Assembly: GCF_000969605.1 (NCBI RefSeq)
Contig: NZ_JZUE01000010.1
Coordinates: forward strand, 62,001 to 126,000
Direction of reading: 5' to 3'
DNA length: 64,000 bases
DNA from: Aquincola tertiaricarbonis
GTDB taxonomy: Bacteria; Pseudomonadota; Gammaproteobacteria; Burkholderiales; Burkholderiaceae_C
Shown piece by piece: positions 54,642 through 62,274 of this stretch. A model generated the notes under the pieces. The model was not told where the DNA came from, searched no databases, and worked only from the letters and a program-made list of their open reading frames with translations. Numbering within the stretch: the stretch's first letter is position 1; every line of letters begins with the position of its first letter. The translations under genes and the position numbers were made by a program.

Positions 54642-55220
54642 ATGACCGACACCACGACTCCCAGCCTCGCCAAGAGCGACCAGAACCTGATCTGGATCGA
54701 CCTCGAGATGACCGGTCTCTTTCCCACCACCGACCGCATCATCGAGATCGCGGTGGTGGTCACCGATCCGCAGCTGCAGGTGCGCATCGAAGGCCCGGTG
54801 TTCGCCATCCACCAGAGCGACGCCACGCTGGACGCGATGGACGCCTGGAACAAGGGCACGCACGGCCGCAGCGGCCTGACCGAGCGGGTCAAGGCCTCCA
54901 CCGTGAACGAGGCGCATGCCGAGGCCGAGGTCATCGCCTGGCTTGCGCAGTACCTGCCCGCCGGCAAGAGCCCGATGTGCGGCAACTCCATCTGCCAGGA
55001 CCGCCGCTTCCTGGCCAACTACATGCCGGCGCTGGAAGCCTTCTTCCACTACCGCAACCTGGACGTCAGCACGCTGAAGGAACTGGCCAAGCGCTGGAAG
55101 CCGGAGATCCTGGGTGGCTTCAAGAAGGCGCAGGCGCACACCGCCCTGGCCGACATCCACGAGTCCATAGACGAGCTGGCGTATTACCGCAATCACCTGC
55201 TTTCCGTCGACCCGGCGTGA
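54642..55220 (+). CDS. orn: Oligoribonuclease
   Basis: 192 residues. DEDDh exonuclease: D20 and E22 in [30 protein letters not shown] in the middle and [18 protein letters not shown] at the end with the catalytic H and D. Orn degrades 2-5-nt RNAs, including pGpG from c-di-GMP turnover, and is essential in many proteobacteria. Divergent from the protease. Confidence 0.97.
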   Translation: MTDTTTPSLAKSDQNLIWIDLEMTGLFPTTDRIIEIAVVVTDPQLQVRIEGPVFAIHQSDATLDAMDAWNKGTHGRSGLTERVKASTVNEAHAEAEVIAWLAQYLPAGKSPMCGNSICQDRRFLANYMPALEAFFHYRNLDVSTLKELAKRWKPEILGGFKKAQAHTALADIHESIDELAYYRNHLLSVDPA

Positions 55221-55236
55221 AATTGCAGCGGGGTGC

Positions 55237-55265
55237 TTGGTAAAAACCCGGATTCACAGTAGAAT
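55237..55265 (+). promoter_or_regulatory. Sigma70-type promoter for the DEAD-box helicase gene
   Basis: TTGGTA (55237-55242) and TAGAAT (55260-55265) with a 17-nt spacer. Transcription would start near 55272, giving a leader of about 245 nt. Confidence 0.65.
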
Positions 55266-55273
55266 CCGCGCTT

Positions 55274-55356
55274 CGGCTGGTGGTTGCTGCCAGCCGTTTC
55301 GTTCATCCCCACTGACTCTGTGGCCGGGCAATCTGCCCGGAAGCCCCTCTCGGGGC
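55274..55356 (+). promoter_or_regulatory. Structured 5' leader of the DEAD-box helicase mRNA
   Basis: Three stable hairpins in a row: CGGCTGG/CCAGCCG (55274-55296), CCGGGCA/TGCCCGG (55324-55340) and GCCCC/GGGGC (55343-55356). Cold-shock helicase genes often have long structured leaders. The remaining leader to 55519 contains no gene I can support. Confidence 0.5.
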
Positions 55357-55519
55357 GCGGGTCGGCGGCGATGCCGTCGCTTGGGCCCGTTTGTCACTGT
55401 GCGGCACTCACTCAGAGTTGCCCGTCGAGCGTTCCTGTTGCTGCGACCTGACCCGGCTGCACCGTCCGTGCAGCCCGCGCAAGCTTTGTGCTGCGCGCCG
55501 AGAGAAGAGAAAGAGTTCC

Positions 55520-56920
55520 ATGTTCACTGAAGCCAACACCCCCGCAGCCGACATTCCCGCGGGCGACGGCGAGACCAACGGTTTCGCCACCCTGGGCCTG
55601 CATGCCGCCCTGGTGCGCGCCGTGGCCGATTCCGGCTACACCACCCCGACCGAAGTGCAGGGCCGCGCGATTCCGCCGGCGCTGGCCGGCCAGGACCTGC
55701 GCGTGTCCTCCAGCACCGGCAGCGGCAAGACCGCGTCCTTCGTGCTGCCGGCACTGACCCGCGTGCTGGCCGCCCGCGGCGATGGCAAGCGCCGCGAGAA
55801 GGGCGTGGTCCACGGCCCGCGCATCCTCGTGCTGACGCCCACCCGCGAACTGGCGATGCAGGTCTCCAAGGCCGCTTCCACCTACGGCACCCACGTGCAG
55901 GGCCTGCGCGTGGCCACCATCGTCGGCGGCGTGCCTTACGGCGCCCAGCTGAAGGCGCTGCGCGGCCCGCTGGACGTGCTGATCGCCACCCCTGGCCGCC
56001 TGATGGACCACATGGCCAGCGGCAAGGCCATCCTGGCGAACGTCGAGATGCTGGTACTGGACGAAGCCGACCGCATGCTGGACATGGGCTTCATCGACGA
56101 CATCCGCCACATCGCCGAATCGCTGCCGCAAGAGCGCCAGACGGTGATGTACAGCGCCACCTTCGCCGGCCACGTCGGCCGCCTGGCCGCCGAACTGCTG
56201 CGCGACGATGCGCAGACGATCGACGTCGCCTCGCACACCGACACGCACGAGAACATCGAGCAGCGCCTGCACTGGGCCGACAACGGCCAGCACAAGAATG
56301 CGCTGCTGGACCAGATCCTGTCGGAGCGCGACATGGAGCAGGCCGTGGTGTTCACCAGCACCCAGCGTGATGCCGACTGGCTGGCCGACCGCCTGGCCGA
56401 CATGGGCCACCATGTCGCCTCGCTGCACGGCGGCATGCCGCAAGGCCGCCGCACCCGCGTGCTGCAGGGCCTGCGCAACAAGCAGCTGCGCGTGCTGGTC
56501 GCCACCGACGTGGCCGCCCGCGGCATCGACGTGCCGACGATCAGCCACGTGATCAACTACGGCCTGCCGATGAAGGCCGAGGACTACGTGCACCGCATCG
56601 GCCGTACCGGCCGTGCCGGCCGCAATGGCCTGGCGATCACGCTGGCCGAGGCGCCGGACGCCGGCATGATCCGCCGCATCCAGCAGTTCACCACCCAGCA
56701 GATCCCGGTGGCGACCATCGCCGGCCTGGAGCCGCAGAAGCCCGCCCCGCGCCTGTTCACGCAGCGCCGTGAAGGTGGCTTCGGTGGTGGCGCCGGTGGC
56801 GACCGCCCGCGTGGTCGTCCGTTCAACAAGGGCGGCTTCCGCTCGGGTGGCGGCGACCGTCCGGCCTTCGGCGGCCCGCGCAACGGCGGCGGTTTCAAGT
56901 CGTCGCCGCGCCAGCGTTGA
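55520..56920 (+). CDS. DEAD-box ATP-dependent RNA helicase (RhlE-like)
   Basis: 466 residues from the ATG at 55520. Motifs in order: Q motif TPTEVQGRAIPPAL, I SSTGSGKT (64-71), Ia PTRELAMQV, II DEADRML, III SATF, IV VVFTST, V ATDVAARGID and VI HRIGRTGRAG. The C-terminal 60 residues are G/R/F-rich (GGFGGGAGGDRPRGRPF...), an RNA-binding tail. It unwinds structured RNA, probably in ribosome assembly or cold adaptation. Upstream frame extensions lie in the leader. Confidence 0.95.
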   Translation: MFTEANTPAADIPAGDGETNGFATLGLHAALVRAVADSGYTTPTEVQGRAIPPALAGQDLRVSSSTGSGKTASFVLPALTRVLAARGDGKRREKGVVHGPRILVLTPTRELAMQVSKAASTYGTHVQGLRVATIVGGVPYGAQLKALRGPLDVLIATPGRLMDHMASGKAILANVEMLVLDEADRMLDMGFIDDIRHIAESLPQERQTVMYSATFAGHVGRLAAELLRDDAQTIDVASHTDTHENIEQRLHWADNGQHKNALLDQILSERDMEQAVVFTSTQRDADWLADRLADMGHHVASLHGGMPQGRRTRVLQGLRNKQLRVLVATDVAARGIDVPTISHVINYGLPMKAEDYVHRIGRTGRAGRNGLAITLAEAPDAGMIRRIQQFTTQQIPVATIAGLEPQKPAPRLFTQRREGGFGGGAGGDRPRGRPFNKGGFRSGGGDRPAFGGPRNGGGFKSSPRQR

Positions 56921-56940
56921 TCGCGCTCCGGCCATGAAGA

Positions 56941-56966
56941 AAGGGCTCGCAATGCGAGCCCTTTTT
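56941..56966 (+). terminator. Rho-independent terminator after the helicase gene
   Basis: Stem AAGGGCTCGC / GCGAGCCCTT with AAT loop and a T-tract. It separates the convergent helicase and FKBP genes and may act on both strands. Confidence 0.9.
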
Positions 56967-56985
56967 CTTTGGCAGGGCCGGTGCG

Positions 56986-57342
56986 TCAGACGCCCAGCAG
57001 CTCCACCTCGAACACCAGCGTGGCGTTCGGCGGAATGACGCCGCCGGCACCGCGGGCGCCATAGCCCAGGTCGGCGGGGATCGTCAGCACGCGCGTGCCG
57101 CCGACCTTCATGCCCTGCACGCCTTCGTCCCAGCCGCGGATGACCATGCCCTGGCCGAGGCCGAACTGGAACGGGTCGTTGCGGTCCTTGCTGGAATCGA
57201 ACTTGCGGCCGCGCTGGTTGGGGGCGGCAGCGTCATGCAGCCAGCCGGTGTAGTGCACGGTGACATGCTGGCCGGCGCGGGCTTCGTCGCCGGTGCCCGG
57301 CACGGTGTCTTCGTACTGCAGGCCGGAGGAGGTGGTGACCAT
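56986..57342 (-). CDS. FKBP-type peptidyl-prolyl cis-trans isomerase
   Basis: 118 residues. A single FKBP domain: [82 protein letters not shown]. Active-site residues Y, D, F, W, Y and F are present. No signal peptide, so it is cytoplasmic, a single-domain protein-folding helper. It lies about 35 nt downstream of gluQRS. Confidence 0.95.
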   Translation of the reverse strand: MVTTSSGLQYEDTVPGTGDEARAGQHVTVHYTGWLHDAAAPNQRGRKFDSSKDRNDPFQFGLGQGMVIRGWDEGVQGMKVGGTRVLTIPADLGYGARGAGGVIPPNATLVFEVELLGV

Positions 57343-57377
57343 GATCGGAGCGTCCTTCTTGTGTTGTCAGCCCCACA

Positions 57378-58298
57378 TCATGCCAGCCCGTGGATGCGCG
57401 CCCAGGCTGCGGTGGCTTCGGCCAGCCAGGCGTCACGGTGGGCGGCGGCCAGCGGTGGCAGGCCCAGCGCCTGGCCGGCCTGCCGCAGCGCCTGCAGCAC
57501 CTCCCCGGGCGCGCCCAGCGCCAGCGGCGCGGCCCCGTTCTGCTTGGACAGCTTGTGCCCGTCCGGCGCCAGCACCAGCGGCGTGTGCAGGTAGCGCGGC
57601 GTGGGCAGGCCCAGCAGCCGCTGCAGGTGGATCTGGCGCGGCGTGTTGTCGGCCAGGTCCTCGCCGCGCACCACGTCGCTGATGCGCTGCGCCGCGTCGT
57701 CCACCACCACCGCCAGCTGGTAGGCCCACAGGCCGTCGGCCCGGCGCACGATGAAGTCGCCCACCTCGTGCGTGAGGTCCTGGTGCGCGTCGCCCAGGCG
57801 GTGGTCATGCCAGCCGATGTGCAGCGGCTGCGCCTCGGTGCCGCACCGCACCCGCCAGGCGCGGGCCGGCTTGCCGTTCAGGCCCTGGCGGCAGGTACCG
57901 GGGTACACCAGCTCGCCGAAGCGCTCGGGCGGGTGGCCGGCCGCCGCCAGCGCGGCTTCGATCTGCTTGCGGGTGCAGCCGCAGGGATACACCGCACCGG
58001 CCGCCTGCAGCGCCTGCAAGGCGGCCGCATAGGCGTCGCCGCGCCGGGATTGCCACCAGGGCGCTTCGTCGGCCACCAGGCCCAGGCGCTGCAGCTGGTC
58101 GAGGATGGCGTGGTCGGCACCGGCCACGCAGCGGGGCGTGTCCACGTCCTCGATGCGCACCAGCCACGCGCCGCGGTGCGCGCGGGCGTCCAGCCAGCTG
58201 GCCAGCGCGGCCACCAGCGACCCGGCATGCAGCAGGCCGGTGGGCGAGGGCGCGAAGCGGCCGCGGTAGGCCGCTGCGGCGCCGGGGCCGGCGGCCAC
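57378..58298 (-). CDS. gluQ: Glutamyl-Q tRNA(Asp) synthetase
   Basis: 306 residues from the GTG at 58298, 2 nt after the lysR stop. GluRS-like catalytic fold: [19 protein letters not shown] (HIGH-type), zinc-site cysteines in YPCGCTRKQ and YPGTC, RGEDL, and KLSKQNGA (KMSKS-type). It lacks the anticodon-binding domain of true GluRS. It attaches glutamate to the queuosine base of tRNA(Asp). It would be co-transcribed with the LysR gene upstream. Confidence 0.93.
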   Translation of the reverse strand: MAAGPGAAAAYRGRFAPSPTGLLHAGSLVAALASWLDARAHRGAWLVRIEDVDTPRCVAGADHAILDQLQRLGLVADEAPWWQSRRGDAYAAALQALQAAGAVYPCGCTRKQIEAALAAAGHPPERFGELVYPGTCRQGLNGKPARAWRVRCGTEAQPLHIGWHDHRLGDAHQDLTHEVGDFIVRRADGLWAYQLAVVVDDAAQRISDVVRGEDLADNTPRQIHLQRLLGLPTPRYLHTPLVLAPDGHKLSKQNGAAPLALGAPGEVLQALRQAGQALGLPPLAAAHRDAWLAEATAAWARIHGLA

Positions 58299-58300
58299 CG

Positions 58301-59293
58301 TCAGTCCACCCGCTGCGGCAGGCCCATGTGCCGCTCCAGCAGCGCCAGGCGGGTGGCCGGGCTTTCCAGTTGCTCCAGCCACCAGGCCAGCGCCAGGCCC
58401 TGCGGCGCCTTCCTGGGTTGCGGCGCGGCGGTGGTGCGCCAGGCGTAGCCCAGCAGCACCTGGCTGCGCTCGCGCTGCACCGGCTTGATGACCAGCCGGC
58501 CGGCGTTCACATGCTCGCGGATCAAGGGCTCGGGCAGGAAGCCGCAGCCCAGGCAGCGGATCTGCGCCTCGATCTTGGCCTGGGTGCTGGCCACGGTGAA
58601 CACGTCCTGCCCGGGCAGCAGGTTCACCGTCAGCGGGGACAGGCGGTGCGCCGAGTCGGCCACGGCGACCGCGCGGTGGCGGATCAGCTCGGTATCGCTG
58701 ATCGGTCCTTCCACTGCCGCCAGCGGATGGTGCGGCGCCACGGTGAACACGAAGTCCATGCCACCCAGCGGCTTCATCGCGATGCCCTGCGGCGGCGCCA
58801 CCCCGGTGCCCACCCCGATCGCGAGGTCGGCCTGGCCCGACACCAGCGCTTCCCAGGTGCCCGCCAGCACCTCGGTGCGCAGCCGCAGCCGCGTGCCCGG
58901 CCCGCCCTGGCCGTCGTCGGGGCGCATCGCAAAGAAGGATTCGCACAATTCGAACATGGTGAGGCGGGAGATCACGCCATCCACCGCAATGGTGAGGGAG
59001 GACTCCCAGCCGGTGGCCACGCGCTTGACCCGGTTGGCCACTGCGTCCATCTCGGCCAGCAAGCGGCGGCCCTCGTTGAGCAGCTCCTCGCCCGCGGCGG
59101 TCAGCCGGGCCTGGCCTGAACGGCGGTCGAACAACAGCACGTCCAGCGCGTCTTCCAGCTGGCGCACGCTGTAGGTCAGCGCCGAAGGCACCTTGCCCAG
59201 CTCCCGCGCGGCGGCCGCAAAGCTGCCGAGCCGGCCGATGGTGTCCATCATCGTCAGGGCATCGGGCGTGAGGGCGCTGCGGCGGTCGGGCAT
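58301..59293 (-). CDS. LysR family transcriptional regulator
   Basis: 330 residues. N-terminal winged helix: [44 protein letters not shown]. The substrate-binding half is intact. It is divergent from the pirin gene with a 93-nt gap that contains a LysR-type inverted repeat, so it probably controls pirin and its own expression. Effector unknown. Confidence 0.9.
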   Translation of the reverse strand: MPDRRSALTPDALTMMDTIGRLGSFAAAARELGKVPSALTYSVRQLEDALDVLLFDRRSGQARLTAAGEELLNEGRRLLAEMDAVANRVKRVATGWESSLTIAVDGVISRLTMFELCESFFAMRPDDGQGGPGTRLRLRTEVLAGTWEALVSGQADLAIGVGTGVAPPQGIAMKPLGGMDFVFTVAPHHPLAAVEGPISDTELIRHRAVAVADSAHRLSPLTVNLLPGQDVFTVASTQAKIEAQIRCLGCGFLPEPLIREHVNAGRLVIKPVQRERSQVLLGYAWRTTAAPQPRKAPQGLALAWWLEQLESPATRLALLERHMGLPQRVD

Positions 59294-59306
59294 GCCTTCA
59301 TCTTAT

Positions 59307-59323
59307 TTGAATGGACGCTTCAA
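59307..59323. promoter_or_regulatory. LysR-type operator TTGAA-N7-TTCAA
   Basis: TTGAATGGACGCTTCAA is a perfect 5-bp-arm inverted repeat fitting the LysR T-N11-A rule. It lies 14 nt before the lysR start and 64 nt before the pirin start. Confidence 0.6.
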
Positions 59324-59386
59324 GCAAGGCCGGCTGGAGCGGCGGGCCGCGGCTCCTACATTGGATTCACACAAGGAGTCCGCACC

Positions 59387-60109
59387 ATGATCACCCTGCG
59401 CAAGAGCGAAGACCGGGGCTATGCCGACCACGGCTGGCTCAAGAGCCACCACAGCTTCTCGTTCGCCGACTACCACGACCCGGCGCACATGGGCTGGGGC
59501 AACCTGCGGGTGATCAACGAGGACCGCGTGGCGCCCGGGACCGGCTTCGGCACCCACGGCCACCGGGACATGGAGATCGTCAGCTACGTGCTGGACGGCG
59601 CGCTCGCGCACCAGGACAGCATGGGCAACGGCACCGCCAGCGGCGCCCACAGTGGCGTGATCCGGCCCGGCGACGTGCAGCGCATGACCGCGGGCACCGG
59701 CGTGCGCCACAGCGAGTTCAACCACTCGAAGGACGGCACGACGCACTTCCTGCAGATCTGGCTGCTGCCCGAGCGTCGCAACCTGCCGCCTGGCTATGAG
59801 CAGAAGCACTTCGACGCCGACAGCAAACGCGGCCGGCTGCGGCTGCTGGCGGCGCCCGGCGGTGAAGACGGCGCGGTGACGCTGAATGCCGACGCACGCA
59901 TCCACGCCGGGCTGTTCGATGCGGGCGAGCGGGCGCAGCTGGCGCTGGACCCGGCGCGCCCGGCCTATGTGCACCTGGCCCGTGGCCAGCTGGAGGTGAA
60001 CGGCCTGACGCTGCAGGCCGGCGACGCGGCGCAGCTGCAAGGCGAGTCGCTGCTGACGCTGGCCAACGGCCGCGATGCCGAGGTGCTGGTGTTCGAGCTG
60101 GCTCCTTGA
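59387..60109 (+). CDS. Pirin family protein
   Basis: 240 residues, a bicupin. The N-terminal cupin has FADYHDPAHMGWGNLRVINEDRVAPGTGFGTHGHRDMEIVSYVLDGALAHQDSMGN with the metal-binding H-x-H and E residues. GDVQRMTAGTGVRHSEFNHS supplies the fourth histidine. Bacterial pirins (YhhW-like) can act as quercetinases; physiological substrate here unknown. An AAGGAG site precedes the ATG. Divergent from the LysR gene. Confidence 0.93.
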   Translation: MITLRKSEDRGYADHGWLKSHHSFSFADYHDPAHMGWGNLRVINEDRVAPGTGFGTHGHRDMEIVSYVLDGALAHQDSMGNGTASGAHSGVIRPGDVQRMTAGTGVRHSEFNHSKDGTTHFLQIWLLPERRNLPPGYEQKHFDADSKRGRLRLLAAPGGEDGAVTLNADARIHAGLFDAGERAQLALDPARPAYVHLARGQLEVNGLTLQAGDAAQLQGESLLTLANGRDAEVLVFELAP

Positions 60110-60188
60110 AACCGTGCGCTTTCCCCCTGTCGCCGGCGCAGTGGGCCAAGCAGTGAGGCAAACGCCCCACACCTCCGCCGGCAAGGGT

Positions 60189-60232
60189 TTGACCTAGGGT
60201 TTACACTAGGTCTAAGGGTTAGCACTTAGACC
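60189..60232 (+). promoter_or_regulatory. Overlapping palindromes in the promoter of the DUF3563 gene
   Basis: ACCTAG-N8-CTAGGT (60192-60211) overlaps GGTCTAA-N10-TTAGACC (60209-60232). A TTGACC element starts at 60189 and could be a -35. The region is notably AT-rich and CTAG-rich for this genome. It lies 33-76 nt before the ATG. Confidence 0.5.
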
Positions 60233-60264
60233 GACCCTCTTGCTGAGTCGAAAGAGAGATAGTA

Positions 60265-60441
60265 ATGACCAAGATCATCGAAATGCTGCATGACCTCATG
60301 CGCCCCGAACCCGCCGCCCTGGACGAAGCCTACCTGGCCGAGTCGGTCGACATCTACGACCTGGAGCGCCGCATGCGCGAGCTGGACGACCGCCGCATGA
60401 ACCCGCAGTGGGGCGGCCTGATGTCGCACGGCACGGCCTGA
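60265..60441 (+). CDS. DUF3563 small protein
   Basis: 58 residues. DUF3563 pattern: a hydrophobic start (MTKIIEMLHDLM), then DEAYLAESVDIYDLERRMRELDDRR. The family is small and mostly found in Burkholderiales, with no known role. A purine-rich GAGAGA ribosome binding site precedes the ATG. The dense palindromic promoter suggests tight regulation. It faces the convergent hydrolase gene with 10 nt between stop codons. Confidence 0.8.
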   Translation: MTKIIEMLHDLMRPEPAALDEAYLAESVDIYDLERRMRELDDRRMNPQWGGLMSHGTA

Positions 60442-60451
60442 GTTTCCCGCT

Positions 60452-61471
60452 TCAAGCGCCCAGGAAGGCCCGCGCTGCATCCAGCGCACTGGGCAAGTCT
60501 TCTTCCTGCGGCAGGTGGCCGGCTTCCGGCAGGCGCACCAGCACGGCGTTCGGGATGGACGCGGTGACCCGAGCGGCCCGATCGCCCGGCATCCAGCGGT
60601 TCTGCTGGCCCCACATCACCTGCACCGGCATCGGCGTTGGCAGTTGGCGGGTCGCATTCTGCGCCGGACTGCCGTTGCCACCCGCGGCGGCTGCGCCCTG
60701 GGCATGGGCCTCAGCCTGCACCTGCAGCAGCTGCTCATGCAGCGCGCGGCGGTTGCCCTCGCGCAGCAGCAGCTCGAAATGGCGGTCGACCTGCTCGGCG
60801 CTGAGCCGATCGGGCCGCGCCACCAGGGCCGCCAGGTGCGCCTGCACCAGCGCCCGGGGCAGCAGCGATTCCGCCAACCAGTGCAGCACCGGCAGCCGCG
60901 CCACCAGGAACAGCGGCGGCGTCCGCCGCGCCAGGATCGGACCGCTGCCCGGATTGAGCAGCAGCAGCCGTTCCACACGGCTGGGTGCTTGAGCCACCAG
61001 CTCCAGTGCCACCTCGCCACCGCGCCCGTGGCCGACGAGCTGCACCTGCCGCAGCTGCAGCCGGTCCATCAGCGCCAGGACGAAGCGCGCCTGGGTGGAC
61101 AGGCGGTAGTCGGCCTCGGGCTGCGGGCCAGTGAGGCCGGCGCCTGGCAGGTCGACGCTGACGACCCGCCGCTGGCGCGCCAGCCGCGGCGCCCAGGCGG
61201 ACCAGGTGTGCAGGCTGTTGCCGAGGTCGTGCAGCATCAGCACCGGCAGCGGATCCTGCGGATGGCCTTCGTCGCGCAGGTGCACCACCTGGCCGGCCAG
61301 TTCGATGAACTGCGAGGGTGGCGGCGCCCAGCGCGCGACCAGGGATTCGGGCGCGCGGTCGGGCGCGCGGGACAGGGACACCGCCAGCGCCGTGCAGATC
61401 AGCAGCCCGCCCAGCAGTCGCAGCGCCCAGCTGCCGGCGGCCGATGGCGGATCGGCCGGGCCCCGCTTCAC
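60452..61471 (-). CDS. Alpha/beta hydrolase-fold protein lacking the nucleophile serine
   Basis: 339 residues, GTG start overlapping the trhO stop (GTGA). An N-terminal membrane helix (ALRLLGGLLICTALAVSLS) anchors it or acts as signal. The fold is clear: VLMLHDLGNSLHTWSAWAPRLA, VVSVDLPGAGLTG and the final EAGHLPQEED. The nucleophile elbow reads LVGHGRGGEVAL, with G149 where the family has serine (GHSMGG). The late histidine and an acidic residue remain. It may be catalytically dead, a binding protein, or use another residue. Confidence 0.8.
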   Translation of the reverse strand: MKRGPADPPSAAGSWALRLLGGLLICTALAVSLSRAPDRAPESLVARWAPPPSQFIELAGQVVHLRDEGHPQDPLPVLMLHDLGNSLHTWSAWAPRLARQRRVVSVDLPGAGLTGPQPEADYRLSTQARFVLALMDRLQLRQVQLVGHGRGGEVALELVAQAPSRVERLLLLNPGSGPILARRTPPLFLVARLPVLHWLAESLLPRALVQAHLAALVARPDRLSAEQVDRHFELLLREGNRRALHEQLLQVQAEAHAQGAAAAGGNGSPAQNATRQLPTPMPVQVMWGQQNRWMPGDRAARVTASIPNAVLVRLPEAGHLPQEEDLPSALDAARAFLGA

Positions 61472-62244
61472 GGTGTGGCGTCGGGCGCCGCCTGGGGCGC
61501 CAGGGTGGCGTCGAGCAGCTCACGCTCGTCGAACACAAAGCAGCCGCCGCGCCAGTGCGGCGCGCCGTCGGTCTCCTCGAAGTACTTGAGGATGCCGCCT
61601 TCAAGCTGGTAGACGTGCTCGATGCCGGCTTCCTGCATCGCCAGCGCGGCCTTCTCGCAGCGGATGCCGCCGGTGCAGTAGCTCACCACCGTCTTGCCGG
61701 CCAGCTCGGGTGCATGCGTGGCCAGGGCCTTCGGAAAGTCGCTGAAGCGGCGCAGCTGCCAGTCGATGGCGTGCTCGAAGGCGCCGGCCTTCACCTCGAA
61801 GGCATTGCGGGTGTCCAGCATCACCACCGGGCGGCCTTCGTCGTCGGTACCGCGGTCCAGCCAGCGGGCCAGGGTCTTGGCCGGCACCGAGGGCGCACGC
61901 CGCGCCTCCGGCCGGATGGCCGGCTGGTTCATGCGGATAATCTCGCGCTTGACCTTCACCAGCAGCCGGCGGAAGGGCGTCTTGTCGCTGAAGCTTTCCT
62001 TGTGCGCCAGGTCGGCAAAGCGCGGGTCGGCGCGCAGCTGTGCCAGCCAGGCGCGCAGGCCGTCGATGGGGCCGGCGACGAACAGGTTGATGCCTTCCTC
62101 GGCCAGCAGCACGGTGCCCTTCAGGCCCAGGGAAGCGGCGGCTTCATGCAGGCGGTCGCGCAGGGCAGGCAGGTCGTCGAGGGTGACGAACTTGTAGGCC
62201 GAGGCATTCAGGACGGAAGGTGTGGAAGGCTGCACGGCGGGCAT
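61468..62244 (-). CDS. trhO: tRNA uridine-34 hydroxylase TrhO (rhodanese-like)
   Basis: 258 residues from the ATG at 62244. An N-terminal YceA/UPF0176 domain (AYKFVTLDDLPALRDRLHEAAASLGLKGTVLLAEEGINLFVAG) is followed by a rhodanese domain with the active cysteine C190 in SYCTGGIRCEKAA. TrhO hydroxylates U34 of some tRNAs in the cytoplasm. It is divergent from dnaE by only 30 nt, so promoters must overlap the coding starts. Confidence 0.93.
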   Translation of the reverse strand: MPAVQPSTPSVLNASAYKFVTLDDLPALRDRLHEAAASLGLKGTVLLAEEGINLFVAGPIDGLRAWLAQLRADPRFADLAHKESFSDKTPFRRLLVKVKREIIRMNQPAIRPEARRAPSVPAKTLARWLDRGTDDEGRPVVMLDTRNAFEVKAGAFEHAIDWQLRRFSDFPKALATHAPELAGKTVVSYCTGGIRCEKAALAMQEAGIEHVYQLEGGILKYFEETDGAPHWRGGCFVFDERELLDATLAPQAAPDATP

Positions 62245-62274
62245 TCTAGGAGGGGCGCTGCCTACAATCCCGCG

